Shown in pieces: positions 44,327 through 52,246 of a stretch of DNA of 64,000 bases. The DNA comes from an uncultured Lachnospiraceae bacterium (GTDB lineage Bacteria; Bacillota; Clostridia; Lachnospirales; Lachnospiraceae): the NCBI GenBank assembly GCA_910586315.1, contig CAJUIP010000017.1:1-64000 (forward strand), read 5' to 3'. The position numbers were made by a program, and so were the translations under genes. The notes beneath the pieces are model-generated. The model did not search any database, was not told the DNA's origin, and worked only from the letters and a program-made list of their open reading frames with translations. Each line of letters begins with the position of its first letter. The stretch's first letter is position 1.

Positions 44327-44406
44327 ACGAGACCTTGGCGACTGCCGCGATAACTTGAGAAACTCGCAAAGCGTGTTTCTCATAGTTTCGCCGGCCCGTT
44401 CAGAGT

Positions 44407-45765
44407 TTATTTAGTAAAGGATAAAGTGATGGTGCCGTCCTCATGATATGTAACAGCTTCCCGGTTCAGATTCAGGCTGTCGATGGCGGCCAGATACTCT
44501 TCTTTGGATTTGAAGTATGGCTTTGCCTCAGCGATTACTTTTTTCGCCCGCGCGGCATCATCAGTCAGAAGCTTTGCTGCCGTAAGAACTAGGCATTGCG
44601 CCGGATGGAGACAGCCGAGAACCTTATCGGCCACATAGTAGTCTTTCCCGTGTCCGGTTCCGACGGAACCGCTGGTGTGGGGATGAATGGCCGGCATAAT
44701 GGCGGAAACGTCGCCCATATCGGTACAGCCGGTGCCCCAGGGGCCGCGGATAACCGTATCTTTTCCTGCGACGGCTTCCATGGCTTCCGTCATGACCTGT
44801 GCCAGATTTTCATCGTTATTTAAGGGGAAATATCCCGGATGATCATCGATTTCCACATTACAGCCCATGGAGGCGGCGGCCCCGGCCAGGGCCTGATTTA
44901 CCTTTTTATTATATTGATAGATGCTGTCGAAGGAAGCGCCGCGGACATAGGATTCTATTTTGGCGGTTTCCGGAATCGCGTTTACAGCGACACCCGCCTC
45001 GGTAATGATGGGATGGAAACGGATATGGTCACTGTCCACAAAGGTTTCGCGGAGGGCGTTGACAGCGTTTAAGCCGCAGGTTGCAGCATACAGCGCATTT
45101 TTTCCCCGCTCCGGAGAACCGCCGGCGTGGGAAGCAACACCTTTAAAAGTGATATTTTTTGTGACGCAGCCGTTGCAGCCTGCGCCGATGGATAAAGCCT
45201 TTCCTTCAGGAAGGCAGCCGGAATGAATCATCATGGCCATATCTACGCCGTCAAAATATCCTCTGTAAATGAACTCTACTTTGCCGCCGAAATACTTAAT
45301 AATGCCTTTCTGTCTGAGCGTTTCACGATAGCCCAGTTCAATCAGTTCTTCGGCCGGAACGGACATAAGGCGGATGGAACCGCAAAGGCCGTCAAGCGCG
45401 CCGGGCTCTTTCAGGGCAGCGGCTACTCCCAGAAGAATAGCGGACTGTGCGTGATGGCCGCAGGCGTGGACCGCAGAGGTTTCCGGGTCCGCATCGGGAT
45501 GATTTCCAACAATCAGAGAATCCAGCTCCCCTAAAATTGCGATTTTGGGGCCGGGTTTTCCGGTATCCAGATCGGTATAGAAGCCAGGGATATTCCCTGC
45601 TTTGATCAGGGTGTAGCCCAGGGACTCAAACTTCTCTTCCAGGTACGCGGAGGTTTTCCACTCCCTGTAACCAGTTTCCGGGTGTTTCCAGATATGGTCC
45701 GCGGCTTCATTCATCAGTTGTTCCTGTTTTGCCACCATTTCCAACAGCTTACTTGCTTGTTCCAT
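44407..45765 (-). CDS. M20D amidohydrolase (AbgB/acyl-amino-acid hydrolase type)
   Basis: 452 residues. GELDSLIVGNHPDADPETSAVHACGHHAQSAILLGVAAAL holds the M20D metal motif CGHH; later VPAEELIELGY, AMMIHSG and GTGCTDMGDVSAIMPAIHPH, GSVGTGHGKDYY complete the family. It hydrolyses an amide such as N-acyl amino acids or aminobenzoyl-glutamate. No signal peptide. Divergent from the GntR gene at 45939 with 173 bp between, so it may be under the same regulator. CGAAAGGAGAGC is the ribosome site. Confidence 0.85.
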   Translation of the reverse strand: MEQASKLLEMVAKQEQLMNEAADHIWKHPETGYREWKTSAYLEEKFESLGYTLIKAGNIPGFYTDLDTGKPGPKIAILGELDSLIVGNHPDADPETSAVHACGHHAQSAILLGVAAALKEPGALDGLCGSIRLMSVPAEELIELGYRETLRQKGIIKYFGGKVEFIYRGYFDGVDMAMMIHSGCLPEGKALSIGAGCNGCVTKNITFKGVASHAGGSPERGKNALYAATCGLNAVNALRETFVDSDHIRFHPIITEAGVAVNAIPETAKIESYVRGASFDSIYQYNKKVNQALAGAAASMGCNVEIDDHPGYFPLNNDENLAQVMTEAMEAVAGKDTVIRGPWGTGCTDMGDVSAIMPAIHPHTSGSVGTGHGKDYYVADKVLGCLHPAQCLVLTAAKLLTDDAARAKKVIAEAKPYFKSKEEYLAAIDSLNLNREAVTYHEDGTITLSFTK

Positions 45766-45878
45766 AAATTTGCTCTCCTTTCGTAGACAGGTCTTTCATA
45801 TTGCTTTTATTATAACTGAAATGTGTAAAATAGTCCATAAAAACAGAGCTGCTACATAACGTTACAGCTTGCGGGGAA

Positions 45879-45907
45879 TTGACAAATTCATCATGATTTA
45901 GTAGAGT
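45879..45907 (+). promoter_or_regulatory. sigma-A promoter of the GntR gene
   Basis: TTGACA (45879-45884), 17-bp spacer, TAGAGT (45902-45907), about 32 bp before the start. Confidence 0.55.
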
Positions 45908-45938
45908 AAAGATAAAAATATAGATGAAAGAGATATCC

Positions 45939-46577
45939 ATGATTAATTATAAAACAATACGGGAACAGGTTTCAACATATATCCGGGATCAGATTTTACA
46001 GTCAAAAATTAAACCAGGAGAGCGTATTCTGGAACAGGAAATTGCCGATGAGCTGGAAATCAGCCGTGGTCCGGTCCGTGAATCCCTGCGCCAGCTGGAG
46101 CAGGAGGGGCTTTTGGAGTACCGGAGAAACCGCGGCTGCGTGGTGCGTGAATTTCAGAAAGAGGATGCGGCTGAAATCTTTTTTATTCGCTCTGCCCTGG
46201 AGGCCGCTTCTGTTATGTATTGTGAAGGAAAAATTCCTGACAATCTCCAGGAACAAATGGAAAAAGTTCTGAATCAGATGCAGGATATAGCGGAAGATGG
46301 CGGGCTGACAGAGTTTGTGGAGAAGGATCAGGCGTTTCACAGTATAATTGTAAAAGCATGCGGCCTGGAACGGCTGTATGCGTTATGGAACAGTCTGACC
46401 CCTGTAAGTATTGCTCTGTTTATGACAGACAGTCGGAAAAATTTTGTTCTGCAAAAGCAGTATCTCAGGCATAAGCAGGTTTTTGAGGCACTAAAATCAG
46501 GGGATGCAGATCTGGCCCAAAAAGAGATTTATGCTCATTATATAAAGACAGAAGCCTTATTGAGCAATAAAACATAG
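45939..46577 (+). CDS. GntR-family (FadR/FCD) transcriptional regulator
   Basis: 212 residues. Winged helix (1-75): REQVSTYIRDQILQSKIKPGERILEQEIADELEISRGPVRESLRQLEQEGLLEY, then an all-helical FCD ligand domain with FFIRSALEAASV, FVEKDQAFHSIIVKACG and HKQVFEALKSGDADLAQKEIYAHY, whose His/Asp residues usually hold a metal and an organic acid ligand. Start 45939 was preferred to 45924; both ribosome sites are weak. Two copies of a GntR-type operator lie before the next gene, asd, which it most likely controls. Confidence 0.9.
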   Translation: MINYKTIREQVSTYIRDQILQSKIKPGERILEQEIADELEISRGPVRESLRQLEQEGLLEYRRNRGCVVREFQKEDAAEIFFIRSALEAASVMYCEGKIPDNLQEQMEKVLNQMQDIAEDGGLTEFVEKDQAFHSIIVKACGLERLYALWNSLTPVSIALFMTDSRKNFVLQKQYLRHKQVFEALKSGDADLAQKEIYAHYIKTEALLSNKT

Positions 46578-46594
46578 AATTATTTTTCAATAAA

Positions 46595-46611
46595 TTGTTG
46601 ACAATCTACAA
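46595..46611. promoter_or_regulatory. GntR-type operator 1, overlapping the -35 box
   Basis: TTGTTGACAATCTACAA, dyad form TTGTnGAnnnTCnACAA. It covers the TTGACA of the asd promoter. The identical sequence recurs 71 bp downstream. Confidence 0.65.
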
Positions 46612-46626
46612 AATGCAATTTATAAT
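46598..46626 (+). promoter_or_regulatory. consensus sigma-A promoter of asd operon
   Basis: Perfect TTGACA (46598-46603), 17-bp spacer, perfect TATAAT (46621-46626). Such a strong promoter overlapped by an operator suggests repression as the main control. Confidence 0.85.
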
Positions 46627-46665
46627 GTAGGAAAGGAAGGCAATATAAAATCGTGCGCCTTTAAA

Positions 46666-46682
46666 TTGTTGACAATCTACAA
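46666..46682. promoter_or_regulatory. GntR-type operator 2, in the leader
   Basis: Same 17 bases as operator 1; the longer shared direct repeat is 21 bp (46591-46611 and 46662-46682). It is followed by an extra TCTACAA. Position after the transcription start would allow road-block or looping with operator 1. Confidence 0.6.
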
Positions 46683-46715
46683 TCTACAAAATAAACGATT
46701 GGAAAGGAGTAAACC

Positions 46716-47738
46716 ATGAAATGGAATGAAATTGCAGTAGGAATCCTGGGCGCCACCGGTGTAGTGGGAACAGAAATGTGCAAAGTTCTTGAAGAACGGA
46801 ACGTGCCATGTACAAGCCTGCGTCTCCTGGCTGACAGGTCAGAGGCTGGAAAGAAAGTGATCTTCCGTGGAAAAGAACTGACGGTGGAGGAAGCCACGGA
46901 TGATTCTTTTGATGGCCTTGATATTTTGCTGGTGGCTGTGTCTGATACCGTGAGCCGGCGTTTTTCACCGGTGGCGGTGGCCAAAGGTGTGGTGGTAATT
47001 GATAATAGCTCTGCATATCGTATGGATCCGGAGGTTCCTCTGATAGTGCCTGAAGTGAACCCGCAGGATATTTCCTGGCACAAGGGAATTATAGCCAACC
47101 CCAACTGTTCTACCATTATTGCCCTGGTAGCAGTTCATGCTCTCCACAAGGCGCATCCAATTAAACGCATGATTGTTTCCACCTACCAGGCCGTTTCTGG
47201 CGCTGGAATCAACGGATTAAAAGAGCTGGAGGAACAGGCGGCTGACTATGCCAGCGGCAGACCTATTTCAGAGAATAAGGTATTCCAGCATCAGATCGCC
47301 TTCAACTTGATTCCGCATATTGATGCGTTCCAGGATAATGGGTATACCAAAGAAGAATTGAAAATGCTGAATGAGGGACGGAAAATTTTCCACGAACCTG
47401 ATTTGGATATTACCTGTACCTGTGTACGGGTTCCTGTATTGAGGAGTCATTCGGAGTCTATTTATCTGGAATTTAACGAGAAGGTATCCGTAAAGGAGGC
47501 AAGAGAACTGATTTCAGCCGCGGCGGGTACGAAACTGGTGGATGAACCGGATAGAAACGTATATCCGATGCCCCTTGATACATCCAACCAGGATTTGGTT
47601 TTCGTAGGGCGTATCCGCCAGGATATGACAGAGGAGAATGCTCTTGACCTCTGGTGCTGCGGTGATCAGATCAGGAAGGGAGCAGCAACCAATGCGGTTC
47701 AGATTGCAGAGCTCATCATTGCAAAAGAGCGAGCCTAG
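46716..47738 (+). CDS. asd: aspartate-semialdehyde dehydrogenase
   Basis: 340 residues. GILGATGVVGTEMCKVLEE is the NADP loop; IIANPNCSTIIALVAVH contains the catalytic Cys; STYQAVSGAGINGLKEL and RVPVLRSHSESIYLEF hold the substrate residues; GAATNAVQIAELI ends the protein. Reduces aspartyl phosphate to aspartate semialdehyde. GGAAAGGAGTAAACC is the ribosome site. Followed after 16 bp by aspartate kinase. Placement in a GntR-controlled unit with hydrolases, not with lysine or threonine genes, is notable. Confidence 0.94.
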   Translation: MKWNEIAVGILGATGVVGTEMCKVLEERNVPCTSLRLLADRSEAGKKVIFRGKELTVEEATDDSFDGLDILLVAVSDTVSRRFSPVAVAKGVVVIDNSSAYRMDPEVPLIVPEVNPQDISWHKGIIANPNCSTIIALVAVHALHKAHPIKRMIVSTYQAVSGAGINGLKELEEQAADYASGRPISENKVFQHQIAFNLIPHIDAFQDNGYTKEELKMLNEGRKIFHEPDLDITCTCVRVPVLRSHSESIYLEFNEKVSVKEARELISAAAGTKLVDEPDRNVYPMPLDTSNQDLVFVGRIRQDMTEENALDLWCCGDQIRKGAATNAVQIAELIIAKERA

Positions 47739-47754
47739 GCTTGGAGGTGGACAA

Positions 47755-48873
47755 ATGAAACTGCTCGTACAGAAGTTCGGCGGGACCTCCGTTGCCACCA
47801 GAGAAGCCAGAGAGCTTGTATGTAAAAAAATCCAGATGGCCCAAAAAGAAGGATGGTCGGTTGTGGCCGTGATTTCCGCTATGGGAAGAAAAGGAGAGCC
47901 CTACGCGACAGATACTCTGCTGGAACTGTTCTCTGAGGGAAAAACGCTTCCGTGCAGCAGGGAGCAGGACGCAATTTATGCCTGCGGGGAAATGATTTCC
48001 GGCGCTCTTGTGGCCAATGAACTTCAGGCCCAAAAGGTAAAGTGCGTGTTCCTGAATGGAGAGCAGGCAGGAATCATAACGAATGCCAGATATTCGGACG
48101 CGGATATTTTGAATATCCGCCGGGACGCTATTTTGGAATGGCTGAAAAGCGGTTATGTGGTGCTGGTTGCCGGAGGTCAGGGAGCAACAGAGCAGGGAGC
48201 CTTTACGTCCATTGGCCGCGGCGGCGGCGATACGACTGCCTGTGCGATAGGATACTATTTGTCTGCGGAGGAGGTGCGGATCTACACGGATGTAGATGGT
48301 ATTTTCACTGCTGACCCCAGAATTGTCAAACAATCATATCCAATATCGAATATGGATTATGAGCAATGTCTGAGAATGGCCAGGTGCGGCGCTAAAGTGA
48401 TTCATCCCAAGGCAGTAGCCTATTCCCAGATGGGGGGCCGGAATGTTTTAAGCGTTCGCTCGACTTTTACAGATGAACCAGGCACAAGAATTGGAACTTA
48501 TGAAAGCAGCAGTATTGGTGTGACAGCCCTTAGAAGCCGGGGATATTTCCGGTGTGAAATCTCAGAGAAATCCCTGTGGTTTCCATATCTGAGCCAGGCG
48601 GACATATCTGCGGAGTATGGAGGGTTCTGGCATGGTATTTGGAATACTGAAGGGGGGAATGCCATAAAGCCGCCGGAGGGAACGGAAATTCGGGATGTGA
48701 TTTTTGCCATTGCTCCCCAAGGCGTTGAACTGTCAGGGGAAGTGGAAGGCCGTTGGCCGCTGGCAGAGGAAATCTTTAAGATAGATGAGCGCTGTATGGC
48801 GATAATTGTGGAACCGGAATACTATGAAGAATTAATTAATCAGATACATGATGATCTTTGTATTACTAAATGA
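47755..48873 (+). CDS. aspartate kinase with atypical C-terminus
   Basis: 372 residues. KFGGTSVATREARELVCKK, VAVISAMGRKGEP, GRGGGDTTACAIG and IYTDVDGIFTADPRIV are the kinase motifs (about 1-255). The remaining 115 residues should hold two ACT domains, but show no clear ACT pattern and are shorter than in usual enzymes of about 400 residues. Loss of feedback control by lysine or threonine is a reasonable inference. Start 47755 follows TTGGAGGTGGACAA. Co-operonic with asd and a creatininase-family gene. Confidence 0.87.
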   Translation: MKLLVQKFGGTSVATREARELVCKKIQMAQKEGWSVVAVISAMGRKGEPYATDTLLELFSEGKTLPCSREQDAIYACGEMISGALVANELQAQKVKCVFLNGEQAGIITNARYSDADILNIRRDAILEWLKSGYVVLVAGGQGATEQGAFTSIGRGGGDTTACAIGYYLSAEEVRIYTDVDGIFTADPRIVKQSYPISNMDYEQCLRMARCGAKVIHPKAVAYSQMGGRNVLSVRSTFTDEPGTRIGTYESSSIGVTALRSRGYFRCEISEKSLWFPYLSQADISAEYGGFWHGIWNTEGGNAIKPPEGTEIRDVIFAIAPQGVELSGEVEGRWPLAEEIFKIDERCMAIIVEPEYYEELINQIHDDLCITK

Positions 48874-48892
48874 AAAGAATGGAGAGATAAGA

Positions 48893-49687
48893 ATGAGTAA
48901 TTTAATTTGTGAAAACACTTGGGAAGAAAACAAAAAAGCCATAGAAGAAAGAAAATTAGCGATCATTCCAGTGGGAAGTACGGAACAGCATGGCCCGGCT
49001 CTTCCTGTTGGCACAGACTGGATGGTTGCGGAATATCTGGCAAAGCAGGTGGGAGAAAAGTGCAGCAGGGCAGTGGTAACTCCCGTGGTTCCCTTTGGAC
49101 ATGCTCTGTATCACAATGATTTTCCCGGTACTCTGGCAGTGTCTCAGACCACGCTTTGCACTTATGTGAAGGAAATCTGTGAGCAGCTGGTGAATTACGG
49201 AATTACCCATATTCTATTTATCAATGGTCATGGCGGCAATAACAATGCGCTGTATGATGTAGGACAGTATTTCCGCCATAAAAATATTCCGGTCGCCAAT
49301 ATTCAGTGGTTTGAAGTGGCAGGAGCCCTCAATAAGGAATGGGGGTTAATCGGACACGGCGATATCATTGAAACTTCTGTGATGCTGCATATTGCTCCCG
49401 ATACTGTGAGACTGGAGCGGGCGCATATTCCGGAGAATAAGCAGTATGGAAACATCAAAATTTTGGATCTGCACCGGGGCGAGTTTGAAAGCGCCAGTGT
49501 TTACCTGAATATCCGTACAAAGGATGCCAGCTCCAGCGGCGATCTGATTGAATATGGTCATTCTTCCGATGTGGATTACACAAAGAGTCCTAAAGACGCG
49601 ACGGCTGAAACAGGAAGGGCTGTCTGCGAGGCTGTTGTGGATTATACATTGAGGTTCATTGACGAGTTTATGCAGTTTAGCTTTTAG
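48893..49687 (+). CDS. creatininase family amidohydrolase
   Basis: 264 residues. IIPVGSTEQHGPALPVGTDWMVAEYLA carries the metal-binding Glu/His and Asp; VPFGHALYHNDFPGTLA, FINGHGGNNNALYDVG and GHGDIIETSVML complete the family. Members include creatinine amidohydrolase, formamide deformylases and mycofactocin maturase MftE. GGAGAGATAAG is the ribosome site; 19 bp after aspartate kinase. A long T-run follows the stop. Its substrate may be an amide or lactam made from or leading to aspartate semialdehyde; that is inference. Confidence 0.87.
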   Translation: MSNLICENTWEENKKAIEERKLAIIPVGSTEQHGPALPVGTDWMVAEYLAKQVGEKCSRAVVTPVVPFGHALYHNDFPGTLAVSQTTLCTYVKEICEQLVNYGITHILFINGHGGNNNALYDVGQYFRHKNIPVANIQWFEVAGALNKEWGLIGHGDIIETSVMLHIAPDTVRLERAHIPENKQYGNIKILDLHRGEFESASVYLNIRTKDASSSGDLIEYGHSSDVDYTKSPKDATAETGRAVCEAVVDYTLRFIDEFMQFSF

Positions 49688-49726
49688 TTTTTTTTAATCT
49701 CACTCATAAATATCTTCTTCATTTTC

Positions 49727-49755
49727 TTGTTATCTTTCATAGTTTTAGATATAAT
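49727..49755 (+). promoter_or_regulatory. sigma-A promoter for gene at 49822
   Basis: TTGTTA (49727-49732), 17-bp spacer, TATAAT (49750-49755). Confidence 0.65.
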
Positions 49756-49821
49756 ATGAGAGATAACAGAAGATGCGGGAGTTTTTTTATTTGATGAGGT
49801 CAATATAAAGGAGGGGCGATT

Positions 49822-50238
49822 TTGTATATTATTCGTGTAAAAATGCAGAAACCCGGAAAAAAGGGCCGGGGGATCGTGGAGCCGGTGGAGTTTGCCTTAA
49901 AAGAGAGGCCGGGGACAGTGGAGGAGCTGATTACAGAGCTTGTGGAGCTTGGTGTGAAGGAATATAATGAGAGGAGAGATACGGGACAGATTCTTCCATA
50001 CCTTACAAAAGAGGAGATTACTCAAAAGGCCTCTGCCGGGAAAGTATCTTTTGGTGTGCGCGGCGGTGAGGACGCAGAGGAAGATCAGGCGGTGAAGAAT
50101 GCCCTGCAATGCTTTGAAGACGGGATTTTCCGGGTGTTTGCCAACGATAGAGAGCTGGTACAGCTGGGGGAGGAGATCCCCTGGCAGGAGGAGACTGTGT
50201 TTACGTTTGTCCGACTGGCTATGCTGTCCGGTTGGTAA
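49822..50238 (+). CDS. unknown small soluble protein, TTG start
   Basis: 138 residues beginning at TTG 49822 after AAAGGAGGGGCGATT; no upstream in-frame ATG. Read as MYIIRVKMQKPGKKGRGIVE, then acidic helical segments TVEELITELVELGVKEYNER and an end EETVFTFVRLAMLSGW. No signal or membrane span and no family recognised. It has its own promoter and lies 33 bp before the DUF1576 membrane protein gene, so both are likely co-transcribed. Confidence 0.7.
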   Translation: MYIIRVKMQKPGKKGRGIVEPVEFALKERPGTVEELITELVELGVKEYNERRDTGQILPYLTKEEITQKASAGKVSFGVRGGEDAEEDQAVKNALQCFEDGIFRVFANDRELVQLGEEIPWQEETVFTFVRLAMLSGW

Positions 50239-50271
50239 AATTGTAACAGTTCACAGATAAAGGAGACATTG

Positions 50272-51552
50272 ATGGATGGAAAAAAAGTATTTACAAGAAA
50301 ACAGAAATTCCGCCTTCTGGCGCTGATGCCCGCATACTTCATTATAATTGGTGTAATTTTGCAGCCGCTTCCTGAGATCATACCAGGGCTGTGGGCCATT
50401 ATCCGGGAACCAGACTTCTTAATTACAGATTATTTTATCATCGGGGGAGTGGGAACGGCGCTGATTAACGCAGGTCTTTTGACACTTTTTTGTATTGCCA
50501 TTATTTATTCTCTGGGAATGGAGATGGATGGACATACCATTACTTCCTGCTGTCTGATGTTTGGATTTTCTCTGTTCGGAAAAAATCTTTTAAACATTTG
50601 GACCATTCTATTTGGCGTTTATCTGTATTCAAGATATCACAAGATGCCTCTTTCAAAGTATATTTACATTGGACTTTATGGTACCAGCTTGTCTCCGATC
50701 ATTACGCAGATCATGTATATTTCTCATCTGCCATATGGTCTCAGGCTTTTCATTAGTCTGCTGGTGGGAATTGCCATCGGCTTTGTCCTGCCGCCGCTTT
50801 CTACACACGTTCACTATGCCCATAAAGGATATTCTCTTTATAACGTGGGCTTTTCAGCAGGAATTATTGCAACAGTGACGGTATCGCTTTTAAAATCCTT
50901 TGGAGTGACCACCGAATCCAGACTAATATGGTCCTCCGGGAATAACGGACTTTTTCTCCTGGTGCTGGGCAGCTTTTTCCTGCTTATGGCCATAGGCTCC
51001 ATTGTTCTGGGAGGACGTGAGGTTGTCAGTTCTTATCGTGCAATTTTAAAAAGTACAGGAATCGCCGGAACGGATTATCTGAAGGAGGAAGGCGGCGCCG
51101 CCACATCTTTTAATATGGCAGTAAACGGACTTTTTGCCATGCTGTTTGTGGTCTGTGTCGGCGGAGATCTGAATGGGCCGACGATTGGGGGTATTTTTAC
51201 CATTGTGGGCTTCAGCGCTACCGGAAAGCATCTGCGGAATATCGCCCCCATCATGTTCGGGGTTCTGCTTGCAAGCTTCACAAAGCGGTGGAGCATTACG
51301 GAGCCATCCCCCATGCTGGCGCTTTTGTTTTCCACCACTTTGGCGCCAATCGCGGGAGAGTTCGGAATACTAATGGGTATCCTGGCCGGATTTCTCCATT
51401 CATCCGTGGCCTTAAACGTGGGAATCGTTTATGGGGGAATGAATCTCTATAATAATGGCTTTGCCGGAGGAATTGTGGCTATTTTTATGGTTCCGGTGAT
51501 TCATTCGGTTATGGACCGCAGGGCGCGTGCCAGAGGAGAAATTTCCCTTTAG
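50272..51552 (+). CDS. DUF1576 integral membrane protein
   Basis: 426 residues with about eleven or twelve membrane spans. Two similar halves can be seen: FLITDYFIIGGVGTALINAGLL / GFSLFGKNLLNIWTILFGVYLYSRY in the first and GGDLNGPTIGGIFTIVGFSATGKHLRNIAPIMFGVLLAS in the second, the kind of inverted or direct repeat known in transporters. Fits the DUF1576 family; substrate unknown. ATG 50272 is preferred to TTG 50269 for spacing from AAAGGAGAC. Confidence 0.8.
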   Translation: MDGKKVFTRKQKFRLLALMPAYFIIIGVILQPLPEIIPGLWAIIREPDFLITDYFIIGGVGTALINAGLLTLFCIAIIYSLGMEMDGHTITSCCLMFGFSLFGKNLLNIWTILFGVYLYSRYHKMPLSKYIYIGLYGTSLSPIITQIMYISHLPYGLRLFISLLVGIAIGFVLPPLSTHVHYAHKGYSLYNVGFSAGIIATVTVSLLKSFGVTTESRLIWSSGNNGLFLLVLGSFFLLMAIGSIVLGGREVVSSYRAILKSTGIAGTDYLKEEGGAATSFNMAVNGLFAMLFVVCVGGDLNGPTIGGIFTIVGFSATGKHLRNIAPIMFGVLLASFTKRWSITEPSPMLALLFSTTLAPIAGEFGILMGILAGFLHSSVALNVGIVYGGMNLYNNGFAGGIVAIFMVPVIHSVMDRRARARGEISL

Positions 51553-51579
51553 AGTATTTGATATGGAGGCTGTTCTGTC

Positions 51580-52068
51580 ATGAAAAAATATCTGGCCTGG
51601 CTGCCGGCCCTTTGTATTGCTGCCGCAATTTTCTTTTTTTCCGCTCAGCCTGCGGACGTATCCACAGAAGTCAGCGATGGAGTTACCAGACTGCTTCTGG
51701 CGGCTGCCATGAAGCTTAATCTGATGCAGGCGACGCCGGAACGCCTTTATGAGCTCTGTGTGCTCTTAAGCACGCCAGTGCGTAAATGCGCCCATATTAC
51801 AGAGTTTTCCGTACTCCATGTATCTGTTCTCTTTGGCTTGCAGCAGTGGGGATTTTCCGGAAAGAAATGGTTAAGGACAGCCTTGATGTCGACGGTTTTT
51901 TATGCGTGTACCGATGAGTTCCATCAAATTTTCGTTCCGGGAAGAGCCGGGATGATACAGGATGTGATGATTGACAGTATTGGAGCTGTGATAATCACCG
52001 CTGTGCTCTGGTATCGTTTTGTGAAGCGGAACCAGAGAAGACGTTTTTCTGCACTCCGTGAACTGTAA
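51580..52068 (+). CDS. VanZ family membrane protein
   Basis: 162 residues. ALCIAAAIFFFSAQPADVST is the first span and conserved SxQ segment; KCAHITEFSVLHVSVLFGL and YACTDEFHQIFVPGRAGMIQDVMIDSIGAVI carry the VanZ signature (H-x-x-E-F; DE-x-H-Q-x-F-x-x-x-R-x-x-x-x-x-D). VanZ relatives give low teicoplanin resistance in enterococci; the chromosomal ones have no set role. It starts 27 bp after the DUF1576 gene. Confidence 0.92.
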   Translation: MKKYLAWLPALCIAAAIFFFSAQPADVSTEVSDGVTRLLLAAAMKLNLMQATPERLYELCVLLSTPVRKCAHITEFSVLHVSVLFGLQQWGFSGKKWLRTALMSTVFYACTDEFHQIFVPGRAGMIQDVMIDSIGAVIITAVLWYRFVKRNQRRRFSALREL

Positions 52069-52107
52069 CAAGAAATTCGCGGCGGAAGCTGTTCTGAGAG
52101 ATCCGCG

Positions 52108-52136
52108 TTGCTTTTTATAGAGAATTATGATATAGT
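52108..52136 (+). promoter_or_regulatory. sigma-A promoter of queT
   Basis: TTGCTT (52108-52113), 17-bp spacer, TATAGT (52131-52136), which would start RNA near 52143. Confidence 0.55.
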
Positions 52137-52154
52137 ACCCCCTGTACCAAGGCC

Positions 52155-52182
52155 GCAAACGCTCCATGGTATGGGGGTTTGC
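52155..52182 (+). promoter_or_regulatory. leader hairpin before the preQ1 riboswitch
   Basis: GCAAAC (52155-52160) pairs with GTTTGC (52177-52182), with inner CCAT/ATGG. A rival pairing ACCCCC..TACCA (52137-52149) with TGGTA..GGGGGT (52167-52178) uses some of the same bases and is only possible in RNA read through from VanZ. Confidence 0.45.
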
Positions 52183-52191
52183 ATAAACAGA

Positions 52192-52237
52192 CCGGTGAGT
52201 TCGAGACCTTCCTCACCTAAAACAAAACTAAAGGAGA
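52192..52237 (+). ncRNA. preQ1-I riboswitch
   Basis: Stem GGTGAG (52194-52199) with CTCACC (52212-52217), short loop TTCGAGACCTTC, then an A-rich tail AAAACAAAACTAA running straight into AGGAGAT, the queT ribosome site. Stem, loop lengths and tail match the compact H-type pseudoknot of the preQ1-I class. The tail pairing with the loop on ligand binding would hide the ribosome site, lowering queT translation when preQ1 is plentiful. Confidence 0.8.
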
Positions 52238-52246
52238 TAATAGAAT

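Larger units (their letters stand above)
44105..44406. other. 302-bp spacer made almost wholly of repeat DNA
   Basis: Between the convergent cysK and M20D genes. Contains family I copy Y (44122-44283), the family IV stretch (44297-44326) and a hairpin GAGAAAC-T-CGC-AAA-GCG-T-GTTTCTC (44357-44381) near the end of the M20D gene that may help termination. No gene seen. Confidence 0.6.

Noticed and set aside
46578..46715. Lysine riboswitch or T-box in the asd leader
   Set aside because: The leader is about 85 nt, too short for a lysine riboswitch, and lacks the T-box motif; the DNA operators explain its sequence better.
52155..52182. Hairpin before the preQ1 riboswitch as the VanZ terminator
   Set aside because: It is followed by GCATAAACAG and not a T-run, and it lies downstream of the queT promoter, so it belongs to the queT leader.
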